Below, one piece after another: positions 18,882-27,347 of a DNA stretch of 64,000 nt. The DNA lies in the NCBI RefSeq assembly GCF_023100945.1, contig NZ_CP064689.1, positions 1,718,001 to 1,782,000 on the forward strand, in the 5' to 3' direction. How positions within the stretch are numbered: the first letter of the stretch is position 1; every line of letters starts with the position of its first letter. A program made the position numbers and the translations under genes. The notes under the pieces are model-generated. The model did not search any database. It was given only the letters and a program-made list of their open reading frames with translations, and was not told the origin of the DNA. The DNA comes from Bradyrhizobium sp. 200 (GTDB taxonomy: Bacteria; Pseudomonadota; Alphaproteobacteria; Rhizobiales; Xanthobacteraceae).

Positions 18882-19238
18882 ATGCGTTATACAACGACGA
18901 AGGCTGCGATCGGATCACGCTTGAGCACGCGCAGAGCGTTGCTTCTCCTGCATTTGGCGGGTGCCGCTTTGTTCGCGATTGCCGTAGCCGGGCCTGCACG
19001 TGCGCAGAGCACCGGCATCGTCGCTTGCGACGACTTTCTGAAGAAATATGATAGTTGCGTTACGTCGAAGCTTCCGGAGGCGCAACGTGCGACCTACAAG
19101 GCGCAGCTCGACCAGACGCGCAAGATGTGGCTTGATATGGCCAAAGATCCATCAGCGAAGTCAACCATGGAAGGGACGTGTAAGCAGACGATGGACGCGA
19201 TCAAGGCCTCGCTGCAAAGCTTAGGCTGCTCGTTCTGA
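18882..19238 (+). CDS. Small secreted four-cysteine protein
   Basis: A 118-residue protein with a signal peptide (helix LLLLHLAGAALFAIAVAG, cleavage near ARAQ) and a mature part of about 70 residues that is probably two helices. Four cysteines (VACDDF, YDSCVT, EGTCKQ, LGCSF) could form two disulfides in the periplasm. An AAGGAG site precedes the ATG at 18882; the longer frame from 18795 lacks one. It follows the sigma/anti-sigma pair by 180 bases on the same strand and may be a target. Family not recognised; function unknown. Confidence 0.7.
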   Translation: MRYTTTKAAIGSRLSTRRALLLLHLAGAALFAIAVAGPARAQSTGIVACDDFLKKYDSCVTSKLPEAQRATYKAQLDQTRKMWLDMAKDPSAKSTMEGTCKQTMDAIKASLQSLGCSF

Positions 19239-19255
19239 TGTAGCCGCGCAGGCAG

Positions 19256-19291
19256 GAAGGCTGGGGTGCTCATCTGATCGCCCCAGCCTTC
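19256..19291. terminator. Hairpin between convergent genes
   Basis: GAAGGCTGGGG and CCCCAGCCTTC form a perfect 11-bp stem with a 14-base loop, 18 bases after the stop of the small secreted protein and before the convergent caspase gene. No T tract follows directly, so it may be an attenuating hairpin more than a classic terminator. Confidence 0.5.
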
Positions 19292-19395
19292 TGAGTACGG
19301 GCCGATGACGATTTTTCCTGAACTCATCGCGCTCCAGGTTCAAGATGAGACCGCTGCTTGTCGTGGCAGTCTCGAAAGCGATGTGACTATCTCGC

Positions 19396-21027
19396 CTATC
19401 GCGATATAATCTCCCGGCAGCGGGCCGCGCGCAGTCCCGTTAAAGCGTCGCGCCGTAGCAGTGTCGGACAGGCATTGCCAAGGTAGTAGCTGTCGCCAGT
19501 CTCGCGCGCGACCTGCGCCACTACCGCAGGGCCAAGTGTGCTCCAGCAGGCTTCCGTGAGTGCCTTCGACGCCTTGGCTTCATCCCAGTCGGGAGGCCGG
19601 CCGAGTGCGGAAATGACGGCGTCCGTGAGGTCTGGATCCGTACAGACTGCCGCATTCGCTTCGGCCGGCGCCTCGATCGCGATGGCGAAAAACGGCGCAG
19701 CGGCCGAGCGGTTGAGCTTGCGTCCGACGAGACGGGCGGCGTCACGCGCGAGCTCGGCGCGCGCCGTACCGACGCTCCTGGGCGTTGTGCGCACGAAGCT
19801 CTCCAGTCCCCGGCGGCAATCGGCGATGACTGTCCCATAAGCCTGCTCAAGGCAGTCGCCGAACGCGGACAGGCCGATCGACGCGCGCAAGGCCAGGAAT
19901 TTCGGGTTGTCGTTCAGGATCGGAAAGGTCGTGGCATAGCGCTCGAGCGCCGCAAGCCGATCGCCGAACGGATGCGGCGACGTTGCAAGCGGAGTTAATT
20001 CGCCGATCGCGGCTTGTTCGGCCAACGAAGCCCAGTGCGCGTCGCGCGCCGTCGGCCTCACCGTTGTCAGGTGGCCGCGCAGCTCGCTCCAGCTCTTCGC
20101 GGCCGCCAGCGCGTCGAGCTCGGCGATCACAGGATCAGCCGAAGGAGCCGGCACGGCCTCGGCGGCGCGCTTGTCGACGTCGGAGTGCAGGGCCGCGGCT
20201 TGTGGTGGCGGCGGGTCGGCGGGCGTAGCGCGCCCACTTGAGTTGAGCACGATCTCGCCGACGACCTGGTCGTAGTAGGCCGGCGTTTGCTCGAGGCCGA
20301 CGCTCGCCGCCAACTGCCGAACCTCGATCTGCAGGCGCTTGGCAATTTGCACCAGTGTCAGATCAGGCTCCGCCAGCCGGCGGACGAGGTTTCGCGTGAA
20401 CACGGAGTTCGAGGCGCGCTCGGTGCTGGACAGCCGGTCGAGCGCGGTCTGCTTGGCGCCGGCGGAGAACATGATGAATACGCCCTCGGCAGGCGTCATC
20501 GCGGCGAGCCCGCCGCTGCCCCTGAGCCCCCGCCCGCCCGGCCGTTCGAACGGATTGTTACGGCAGGCGTCGAGCACGAGCACCGCCGTGCGGGCGCCGC
20601 GCGCCTGCAGCCGGTCGATGATCCGGTCGGCTGGAAACGCGGAATCGCGGATCAGCTCTTCCTGTCCTTCGCGGACCTCGGGGATGTCTGTCGGCAGCAG
20701 GTAGTTCTGGCCGCGTATCTCGAAGCCGTGTCCAGCGAAGAAGAACAGCGCGATGTCGCCCGGCTCGATCATCTTGTCGAAAGCGAGCATGGCCTCGCTC
20801 ATGGCACGGCGCGGCTGGTTCTCGACGACCATCACCGAGAAGCCGAGCCGGCGCAGCGCGGTGCCCACCGCGCGCGCGTCGTTGACAGCGGTCTGCAGCC
20901 GCGGAATGTTCTCATAGGCGTTATTGCCGACCAGCAGGGCGACGCGCTTCTCCGCGCGTGCGGTCGTGGCGAAGCCTATCGCGACGCTCAGCGCGAGGAT
21001 CGCGAGGCACGAGCTTGTTTTCAACAT
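19396..21027 (-). CDS. Secreted caspase-family (peptidase C14) protein
   Basis: 543 residues. A signal peptide (residues 1-25, ending TTARAEKRVAL) exports it to the periplasm. The caspase p20-like domain starts at RVALLVGNNAYENIPRL and carries the dyad H100 (FFFAGHGFEIRG) and C155 (LVLDACRNNPF). Past residue 300 comes a domain I do not recognise, with about seven cysteines (GDCLEQ, VIADCRRG, AVCTDPD, NACPTLL, AARCREI). The caspase part matches the bacterial orthocaspase/metacaspase group with Asp before the catalytic Cys; members usually cleave after Arg or Lys. It faces the sigma/anti-sigma cluster convergently. Substrate and role unknown. Confidence 0.85.
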   Translation of the reverse strand: MLKTSSCLAILALSVAIGFATTARAEKRVALLVGNNAYENIPRLQTAVNDARAVGTALRRLGFSVMVVENQPRRAMSEAMLAFDKMIEPGDIALFFFAGHGFEIRGQNYLLPTDIPEVREGQEELIRDSAFPADRIIDRLQARGARTAVLVLDACRNNPFERPGGRGLRGSGGLAAMTPAEGVFIMFSAGAKQTALDRLSSTERASNSVFTRNLVRRLAEPDLTLVQIAKRLQIEVRQLAASVGLEQTPAYYDQVVGEIVLNSSGRATPADPPPPQAAALHSDVDKRAAEAVPAPSADPVIAELDALAAAKSWSELRGHLTTVRPTARDAHWASLAEQAAIGELTPLATSPHPFGDRLAALERYATTFPILNDNPKFLALRASIGLSAFGDCLEQAYGTVIADCRRGLESFVRTTPRSVGTARAELARDAARLVGRKLNRSAAAPFFAIAIEAPAEANAAVCTDPDLTDAVISALGRPPDWDEAKASKALTEACWSTLGPAVVAQVARETGDSYYLGNACPTLLRRDALTGLRAARCREIISR

Positions 21028-21189
21028 GGATGCTCTCGTCGATGCTCTAGCGGGCTCATGGAGCGGCTGCTCATCCGGCCGGCCAAACTGTTCGGCGGCT
21101 GAGCGCCATTATCCGTCGACTCATTGTTTGTCAGCTCTGTGGCCGGATGATGTGCATGCTGTGGGTCGGCAGGCTGGCTGCGAAATTCA

Positions 21190-21300
21190 TCATGGGCGCG
21201 TAGCCGATGAGCTGGTCAGCAAGTAATGAAAATAGTGCGGGTTGCTGATGATCACGCTGATGACGATCCAGACGCCGCAGCGGCAGGCAAAGTTGACTTT
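21190..21300 (-). pseudogene. Decayed duplicate of the neighbouring four-helix membrane protein
   Basis: A 36-codon open fragment bounded by stops whose product (NFACRCGVWIVISVIISNPH) aligns with GFITCLWGAWTIISAIINLN of the intact gene at 21437-21871. The DNA is similar too, roughly 70 percent by eye over the core 50 bases. No start or flanking helices remain, so it looks like the residue of an old tandem duplication. Confidence 0.55.
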
Positions 21301-21354
21301 TCAGCAACCTGCTGGGGCGCGATGAGTTCAAGATGAATCGTCATCACGCCTCAG

Positions 21355-21435
21355 CTTATTGTTGAGCATGATCTTTTCGGAAAATCGATGTCCCCCGATC
21401 GGGACGTGGCCCGAGGGCATGATTTTCCGGCATGC
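21355..21435. repeat. Diverged dispersed intergenic palindromic element
   Basis: Contains GAGCATGATCTTTTCGGAAA at its left side and GCATGATTTTCCGGCATGCC at its right. This resembles a palindromic element, beginning with a GAGCATGATC block, that is scattered through Bradyrhizobium and Rhodopseudomonas genomes as I remember them. It ends next to the stop codon of the membrane-protein gene. Confidence 0.5.
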
Positions 21436-21436
21436 C

Positions 21437-21871
21437 CTAGGTGATACGATAGAGAAACGTGGCGACGATCGTCCAAAGGCCGAGGACGATTGCGACATAA
21501 CCGAGCACGGTCTGATAGGGGACAATGGCAGCGCGAATCTGCTCGCCACGCTGAGCCGCTTGAGCGTTGTGGCTGAAAATGTGCTTCGTTAGCAACGCGT
21601 AGCCGAGTAGCAGGCCAAGCGACGCAATTAGTACGCCGGTCGCGAGGTAGGTCAGCCACCAGACTGGCACATAGCTGAACCAATTCAGGTTGATGATCGC
21701 GCTGATGATGGTCCAGGCGCCCCACAGGCAGGTTATGAATCCGAACCATCCCTGGTAAGGTACCATCAGTTCGATATACGCCCTCGCGTCCGGACGCCTC
21801 GCAACGATGCTCGAAGCGGCCGCCAGGGCGCCGAGCGCGAGCAAAACCAGCCCAGTTATAAGACCCGACAT
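21437..21871 (-). CDS. Small four-helix membrane protein with internal repeat
   Basis: A 144-residue protein with four predicted membrane helices. The halves look duplicated: PYQGWFGFITCLWGAWTII in the first half and PYQTVLGYVAIVLGLWTIV in the second share PYQxxxGxxxxxxGxWTI. A strong AGAGAGGAAT site precedes the ATG. A decayed copy lies just downstream at 21190-21300. The family is not recognised; the even helix number and repeat suggest a two-fold symmetric inner-membrane protein, but no function can be given. Confidence 0.7.
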   Translation of the reverse strand: MSGLITGLVLLALGALAAASSIVARRPDARAYIELMVPYQGWFGFITCLWGAWTIISAIINLNWFSYVPVWWLTYLATGVLIASLGLLLGYALLTKHIFSHNAQAAQRGEQIRAAIVPYQTVLGYVAIVLGLWTIVATFLYRIT

Positions 21872-22027
21872 CGGATTCCTCTCTTTCTTGACAACAGTGC
21901 ACCATATTGCGGTGACATTTCGAGACGGCCTGCGGCCGTCGCCACCACATCAAGATAGAGAGACGGACCGGTGAGCATTTTTCTCCGCTCCGGCTGCTGT
22001 AAATTCGCGCCCCGGGTAAAGATCCAG

Positions 22028-22756
22028 CTACAGGAGATCACCGATCGCAGACTTGAGGCGCGCCGAGGACGGCCGTCCTGTGATCGCCTCCTTGGCTTCG
22101 ACCTCTACGATCAGGGTGTCACCCGCCAGCCTGACGTCGACCTGGCCGGCGTCGCGGATGACGACGCGCTGCAGTTTCGCAGCGATGATCTCGCGTGCGA
22201 TCGGTGAGGTGAGCATCTCAGCCAGGACTGTTCCTGTGACGGCGATTGCGTCTGCCATGGCGGACCACGCGGCGGAGTCAGCGGAAAGGCGCGGTGCGTC
22301 GAGCGAGATTTCGAGCGCCGGGGCGCCCGCGCGCCTAAGCCTGAGCCCGAGCAACTCGGCCTCGGTCTCGGCCTGCCCTTTGGTTGCGTTCCTGATGACG
22401 AGTGGCTCGGCTTCCTGGTCGCGATACGCGTCAGCCGAACCGCCCGACAATTTATCGCTGAATACAAGGACGCGGCCCGTTTCGTAGATCCGAAGAACCG
22501 AGACGCCGTCGTCGCGCTTGAGCGTCATCGAATCGTAAGGGGCCCGCTCGGCAGTCAAGGCCAGGATTTCGGCGGAGCCGTCGAAGCGCAGCTTGATCGG
22601 CGTTCCCATGCGGTCGATCACAAAGCCGATCAATCCGCTGCCGGTGCTGTAGTGCCCGATGCGAAGCCGCAGGCCGCTCTCCGCGGCGAGGGCGTCATGG
22701 CCGGCAATCAAGGCGAGGGCGGCGCCGACGACGGCCGCTCGGAAACGTCCGGACAT
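22028..22756 (-). CDS. Secreted protein, possible DUF4908 member
   Basis: 242 residues with a signal peptide (FRAAVVGAALALIAGHDALA). The mature N-terminal part (YSTGSGLIGFVIDRMGTP, then LRFDGSAEILALTAERAPYD) resembles the alphaproteobacterial DUF4908 domain, a periplasmic beta-rich fold of unknown role. The C-terminal half is predicted helical with a final LIVEVEAKEAITGRPSSA. The start at 22756 has GAGGT upstream; a longer frame to 22885 has no such site. Confidence 0.6.
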   Translation of the reverse strand: MSGRFRAAVVGAALALIAGHDALAAESGLRLRIGHYSTGSGLIGFVIDRMGTPIKLRFDGSAEILALTAERAPYDSMTLKRDDGVSVLRIYETGRVLVFSDKLSGGSADAYRDQEAEPLVIRNATKGQAETEAELLGLRLRRAGAPALEISLDAPRLSADSAAWSAMADAIAVTGTVLAEMLTSPIAREIIAAKLQRVVIRDAGQVDVRLAGDTLIVEVEAKEAITGRPSSARLKSAIGDLL

Positions 22757-23035
22757 GGCAGACCTCACAGCATCACGACAATCCGCGGGATGCGGTACCG
22801 CTGATGAGCGCAGCGAGAGATGAGAAACAAATGCGGGGTTTTTGCGGCCGATACCTACGTTGAACGCGGCGCATTCATGATTCAAAATGTTTCAATCAAG
22901 ATGCACCGCTTCAGGTGCCGCGATGACGCGGGAAAATCACCGCCGCTGTCCGTCTATCCCTGGGTCCGTCGCAGTGGCCGGACACCGTGCCCGCACGGGA
23001 TGCGCGCATGAACATCTAGATTGGAGTTATCCGCT

Positions 23036-23467
23036 ATGAATATCCGTGCCGGTGTCGCCGTCGTCGCGCTCTCGTTCTTCTCCTCGGTCGCGCTTGCGCA
23101 ATCGCTCAAGGACAAGGAGTATTTTGCGGACCAGGAAAAGTATCTCGCGGGAGAGGTTACCTCCACCAACGAGCGGTGCGGCAACAGTCTCACGGCGAAG
23201 TTTGACTGGTCGAAGCCGCCGGCGCCGGAGGATCGGAAGACCTACAGCGCCTATGGTTACTGCGGCGTAGCTCTTGAGGCCATGCGGCGCGTCTGCGACT
23301 CCCAGGCCGGCAAGGAAGCCGTCAAACAGAAGATCAAAAGCCTGACTTGTAGTTTTGGACCGCAGCGCACGGTTGTGCTCAAGGATGGCACGATCGACTA
23401 CGAGGTCAATTTCAATTCGAGCAACGACGTCGACTACGTGTTCGAGTATTTGCAGAACAATTTGTGA
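23036..23467 (+). CDS. Small secreted protein of unknown function
   Basis: 143 residues with a signal peptide (MNIRAGVAVVALSFFSSVAL, cleavage after AQ). The mature part is polar and carries four cysteines (NERCGNS, YGYCGVA, RRVCDSQ, SLTCSFG). A GGAG site lies nine bases before the ATG at 23036. Layout resembles the four-cysteine protein at 18882-19238, though sequences are not clearly alignable. It runs to within 230 bases of the serine hydrolase on the same strand. Confidence 0.65.
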   Translation: MNIRAGVAVVALSFFSSVALAQSLKDKEYFADQEKYLAGEVTSTNERCGNSLTAKFDWSKPPAPEDRKTYSAYGYCGVALEAMRRVCDSQAGKEAVKQKIKSLTCSFGPQRTVVLKDGTIDYEVNFNSSNDVDYVFEYLQNNL

Positions 23468-23694
23468 GCGCCCTGGAGGGGTTCAGGGCCTATCTCGGCG
23501 CCGCTGCGCGCGACCTTGTCCTCAAGATCGCCGGAAAACCGCCGCGATGCTTGGCGCGGCAAATGATGGCCAGGGAACTGATTGTCGCGGCTGTGCGTTT
23601 GTGCTCGGGCTGCCACTGCCTGCCGGTGCGGACCGTCGGCTACTTCTGCCGTCGGCGTGCTGTCGAGGTAAATCGCTCTCGCGCTAAACACCAA

Positions 23695-24864
23695 ATGAAG
23701 ATTACTTCGACGAGATGGTGGGTTTGCATTGCGTCTGCGGCGGGTCTGGCAGTTCTACTTGTTCTCCTGCCCGGTTCGGCGCGAGCCCCTGCTGTGGAAC
23801 CCGCCATGGACGCCCGCATTGGAGGCATCGTCGCAAGTAATCTTGCTCCGGCGGCAACGGCCGATCATTCCGGGGGCCTCGCGGTCGCAGTCTACGTCGC
23901 GGGCCAGATACGGTTTTTCAATTACGGCCTCGCTGACCAGGCGACGAGACGGCCGATCACGTCCGATTCGCTGTTCAATCTCGCCTCGTTGCGCAAGGTG
24001 TTCGAGGCTACGCTGGTCGCGCTCGGAACGTTGCGCGGCGAATGGAGGTTGGACGATCCGGTCAGCAAATACGTCCCCGAACTGCACGGCGACTACATCA
24101 GCCGCGTCACGATCGGCGAGCTTGCTGCTCATACTTCCGGGCTCCTGCTGGCAACCGATCACCCGCCCTGGCCCAACAAGTCATATTCGCTGGCCGAATT
24201 TATCGCCGCGCTCAACGCCTGGACCCCGCACGCAGGCGAACAGCCAGGCAGGCAGCGGATTTATACCCATGCCGGCTACGTGTTGCTGCAGCTTGCGCTC
24301 GAGCGTCGCTATGGGCGTCCGATCGGCGAACTGATCGAAAGCCGCATTCTGAGGCCGCTTGGCATGAACTCGACGTTGCTCCCCGAACGCGGGCCGGACA
24401 ACCGTGCAGTCATGAACGCAGAGCTTATGCAACGTGCCGTCCGGGGCTATTCCGATCAGGGAATGGCGATCGGTCCGCCTGGCAACCAGCAGAGCTATTA
24501 TGCTTTCTCCGGCACCGGGCAGATGTTCTCGACGGCGCGCGATCTCGCGATCTTCATGGCGGCCTGCCTGGACGGCGAAGTCGCCGATCCGCAGTTGCAC
24601 GAAGCATTGCAGATGACGCAGCGCGAAATGTTCCGTGTCAGCCAGGTGTTCGGACAGGCGATGGCCTGGGAAAATATCGACGTCGATGGCGTAGGCGTCG
24701 TTGACAAGCCAGGCGGTCTCAACAACGCGTCGGCCTATGTCGGCTTCGTGCCTGCGCGAAAGGTTGGCGTGCTCCTGCTCGCCAACCGTGCCGAATTTCC
24801 GCACGAAATCGCGCGCTATAGCGTGCTTCCAGCATTGTCGCGCATTGCAGGTGTTGGCAGGTGA
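23695..24864 (+). CDS. Serine hydrolase related to class C beta-lactamases (AmpC-like)
   Basis: 389 residues. A signal peptide or anchor (WWVCIASAAGLAVLLVLLPG) is followed by a beta-lactamase/penicillin-binding-protein fold. The nucleophile motif is S98-L-R-K101 (FNLASLRKVF). Further AmpC-like blocks are LDDPVSKYVPEL, IGELAAHTSGL, a third motif K338-P-G (VVDKPGGLNN) and GQAMAWE. The YxN motif, however, reads Y190-T-H192, so the usual Asn is His. True antibiotic hydrolysis is doubtful; a cell-wall or ester substrate is as likely. The start at 23695 was chosen because it begins the signal peptide; the frame stays open upstream, and no strong ribosome site is visible. Confidence 0.75.
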   Translation: MKITSTRWWVCIASAAGLAVLLVLLPGSARAPAVEPAMDARIGGIVASNLAPAATADHSGGLAVAVYVAGQIRFFNYGLADQATRRPITSDSLFNLASLRKVFEATLVALGTLRGEWRLDDPVSKYVPELHGDYISRVTIGELAAHTSGLLLATDHPPWPNKSYSLAEFIAALNAWTPHAGEQPGRQRIYTHAGYVLLQLALERRYGRPIGELIESRILRPLGMNSTLLPERGPDNRAVMNAELMQRAVRGYSDQGMAIGPPGNQQSYYAFSGTGQMFSTARDLAIFMAACLDGEVADPQLHEALQMTQREMFRVSQVFGQAMAWENIDVDGVGVVDKPGGLNNASAYVGFVPARKVGVLLLANRAEFPHEIARYSVLPALSRIAGVGR

Positions 24865-25132
24865 AGGCCCCGGACGGAGGGGTGCTTCCTGGTGGAACTG
24901 CGAAGATCACGTTGGGAGCTATGCGGGATTTTCGGTGCCGAGGCGATCAGTCGGCATGGCTTTGCGGCATCTGGATGACCTTCCTGCCTTGGGGTGGATA
25001 AGGAACTGCTGGCGCGGCAGATTGTTGAACCCACGGTTGCCGCGAGCGTCTGAGCGCTCCCACAGAACTGACGGCGAGCTGAACCTGCCGGCGTCTGACG
25101 TAAAAACCGCGGTAAGGCGATGACAAAAGGCT

Positions 25133-26380
25133 ATGGAAGCGCACATGGCTCCTGGAAATTTGGCTCGTGGAAATTTGGCTTTTAGCTGGCGCCGGGCGTC
25201 GATGATGGGCGGGATGACCGTTTTCGCGATTCCGGTGATCGCGAATATCGCGCAGGCAACGGTAAATTCTCCGGGCCAGGCTTCCTTCGTGGGCAGGCCG
25301 GCGACATTGATCGATCGGGTTGCTGGTACTGAAGATGGTGGTGGGCCCGGCGATTTCGCCGATCTCGCCGAAAAAGTTCAACCGGCCGTGATTGGGGTGC
25401 GTTCCAAAGCGACGGCGACGCGCAGATTTGGCGCGCCTGAGCAGCGCGCTCCGAAACGGGAGATTCCAGGGGCGGATCCGGATGCGCCCGATCGAGGGAG
25501 GGCACCGACACTCGAACTGATCAATGCTGGATCAGGCTTCTTCATCTCTCCGGACGGTTATGCCGTGACCAGCAGTCACGTCGTGGAAGACAACGACACG
25601 GTCGAGATCCGAACCAGCGATGACAAGGCCTATTCGGCAAGAATCATAGGAAGGGACTCGTGGAGTGATATCGCCTTGATCAAGGTCGACGGACGCACGG
25701 ACTTCAGCTATGTGAAGCTCTCTGACCAGCAACCGCGCGTGGGTGATTGGGTGCTTACCGCCGGGAATCCGCTTGCGGTCGGAGGTACCGTGACGGCCGG
25801 CATTGTTTCAGCGCGCGATCGCGACATCGAGGTTGGTTCAGCGAAGGATTTCATCCAGATCGATGCGCCAATCAACAGCGGCGATGCTGGCGGTCCGAGC
25901 TTCAATACCCGGGGCGATGTGATCGGCGTCAACAGCATGATCTTTTCACCCTCCCAAGGCTCAGTGGGCGTTGCTTTTGCGGTCCCGGCCGATACGGTCA
26001 AGGCAGTGATACCGCAGTTGAAAGAAAAAGGCGCGGTCACGCGCGGATGGATCGGCACTAGAGTTCAATCGGTCACTCCTGAACTTGCCGACGGCCTCGG
26101 ACTGAGCAATCTCCGCGGTGCGATCGTGGCAGCGGTTCAAGACAATGGTCCCGCTGCGAAAGCCGGATTGAGAAGCGGAGACGTGATCACCTCGGTGGGT
26201 GGTGAGTCGGTCAAGAACGCCAACGAGTTGACCAGGAAAGTCGGCGCGATGGCGCCGGGCTCTTCGACCCAGCTCACGGTGCTTCGGCAAGGAAAAGAGA
26301 GCTCATTGAGCGTGACCTTGGGTCAGCAGCCGAACGAACCCAATGCGTCCGCGGCGAATCCAAGGGAAAATCCAAGATAG
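25133..26380 (+). CDS. HtrA/DegP-like protein with the catalytic serine replaced by alanine
   Basis: 415 residues: N-terminal hydrophobic export segment (MTVFAIPVIANIAQA), trypsin-like domain and a single PDZ domain from about 302 on (RGWIGTRVQSVTPELADGLG). H149 (TSSHVVEDND) and D179 (SWSDIALIKVD) of the triad are in place. At the nucleophile site the family's GNSGG is GDAGG: residue 252 is Ala (codon GCT at 25886-25888). The oxyanion and PDZ regions look otherwise intact, so it is probably a periplasmic chaperone or binder without protease activity. A 12-base direct repeat at the N-terminus encodes GNLA twice. The start is uncertain: ATG at 25133 or 25145. Confidence 0.85.
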   Translation: MEAHMAPGNLARGNLAFSWRRASMMGGMTVFAIPVIANIAQATVNSPGQASFVGRPATLIDRVAGTEDGGGPGDFADLAEKVQPAVIGVRSKATATRRFGAPEQRAPKREIPGADPDAPDRGRAPTLELINAGSGFFISPDGYAVTSSHVVEDNDTVEIRTSDDKAYSARIIGRDSWSDIALIKVDGRTDFSYVKLSDQQPRVGDWVLTAGNPLAVGGTVTAGIVSARDRDIEVGSAKDFIQIDAPINSGDAGGPSFNTRGDVIGVNSMIFSPSQGSVGVAFAVPADTVKAVIPQLKEKGAVTRGWIGTRVQSVTPELADGLGLSNLRGAIVAAVQDNGPAAKAGLRSGDVITSVGGESVKNANELTRKVGAMAPGSSTQLTVLRQGKESSLSVTLGQQPNEPNASAANPRENPR

Positions 26381-26481
26381 CCGGCGTTCGGAGCAACTCG
26401 CGAAATCTCGCCGCGAGAAGAAGGAGCCGGACATGCTTGACGACGCATACAACGTCCGGAGAATGAAGGTGGAGCGTCTTG

Positions 26482-26997
26482 ATGTGTGACTATAGCCTGC
26501 ATGCCGTCCAGTCGCGTCCCGCAAGAGCGGGGGACGTGCTGCTAACGGGCGAATTCCCCAATACGGTGACACGCGGGTTCTCCGCGATCGGAGAGCCGGA
26601 CACCGCTGTATGCCTCTCGCCAGGCACCGAACTTGCTTTCAGCGAGGACGCTGTGTGCGATCACCCGTTCGCGAAGCTCTACCCGCAAATGCGGTTTGGG
26701 AGCATTGGGGCGCGGCTCGCGCGTTTCCGGCAAGTCAATCGGGGAACCAATTCGCACCATGACGCACTGGAATTTGCGAACGGCAAGATCGTGCTTCTCA
26801 CAAAGCTGAGTCCCGGTCAAAGGGTAACGGTGCTGCAGCTTCCTGCACAGCGCGAGATCGACGGGAAGCCGTTGACGGCAGAGCAGAACCAGCGCCCGTC
26901 AGTATCCCGGAAGGGCAGAGAGTTCGCCTGTCGGTCAACACCCGTGGCGCGCAGGCCGAATTCACGCACGGCTCGGACGAAAGCGGCCGCCAACTGA
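26482..26997 (+). CDS. Conserved hypothetical protein (MCDYSLHAV-type)
   Basis: 171 residues, no signal peptide or membrane helix. It begins MCDYSLHAVQSRPARAGDVL and contains CLSPGTELAFSEDAVC, GARLARFRQVN and HHDALEFANGKIVLLTKLSP. Proteins with this opening recur in Bradyrhizobium as I remember them; none has a known function. The conserved His-His-Asp and the early Cys could bind metal, which is conjecture. GGAG lies seven bases before the ATG at 26482. The basic C-terminal 40 residues look unconserved. Confidence 0.6.
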   Translation: MCDYSLHAVQSRPARAGDVLLTGEFPNTVTRGFSAIGEPDTAVCLSPGTELAFSEDAVCDHPFAKLYPQMRFGSIGARLARFRQVNRGTNSHHDALEFANGKIVLLTKLSPGQRVTVLQLPAQREIDGKPLTAEQNQRPSVSRKGREFACRSTPVARRPNSRTARTKAAAN

Positions 26998-27347
26998 GGT
27001 GGCGGGCTTCCTTTGGTTGCTGTTTGCCTGCTCGCTCGTCGCGGCGACCTTCAATTGTCAAAAGTATTTGTGTGCAATCGCGACAAGGGGCGGCGTTACA
27101 GCAGGCCCATGGGTAGTCTGCGCGATGATGGAGTAGTGCCGCTGATTTGCCCGACGTGTCAAGTGTTCGCGGAATCGCTCAAGGTATCATGCCAGCGGTT
27201 ATTGCTACTTTGCATGGGGTTGTTTTCTATATTTTGTCCGCGGTCGCGATACGATTGAGCGCGCCCGTTAACACCATTCGCTCCTGATCCACCGTGCGCG
27301 AGCCCATGAAGCGGCGGGTGCTGATATCGCCGGGTTCGTTGCTCAAA
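26998..27347. other. Intergenic region without recognisable content
   Basis: 350 bases between the hypothetical protein and the convergent PilZ gene. Short open frames lack ribosome sites and family resemblance. No hairpin terminator or repeat was noticed. Confidence 0.5.

Noticed and set aside
25145..25180. Direct repeat of 12 bases at the HtrA-like gene start
   Set aside because: Only two copies encoding GNLA twice; a minor slippage product with no evidence of function.
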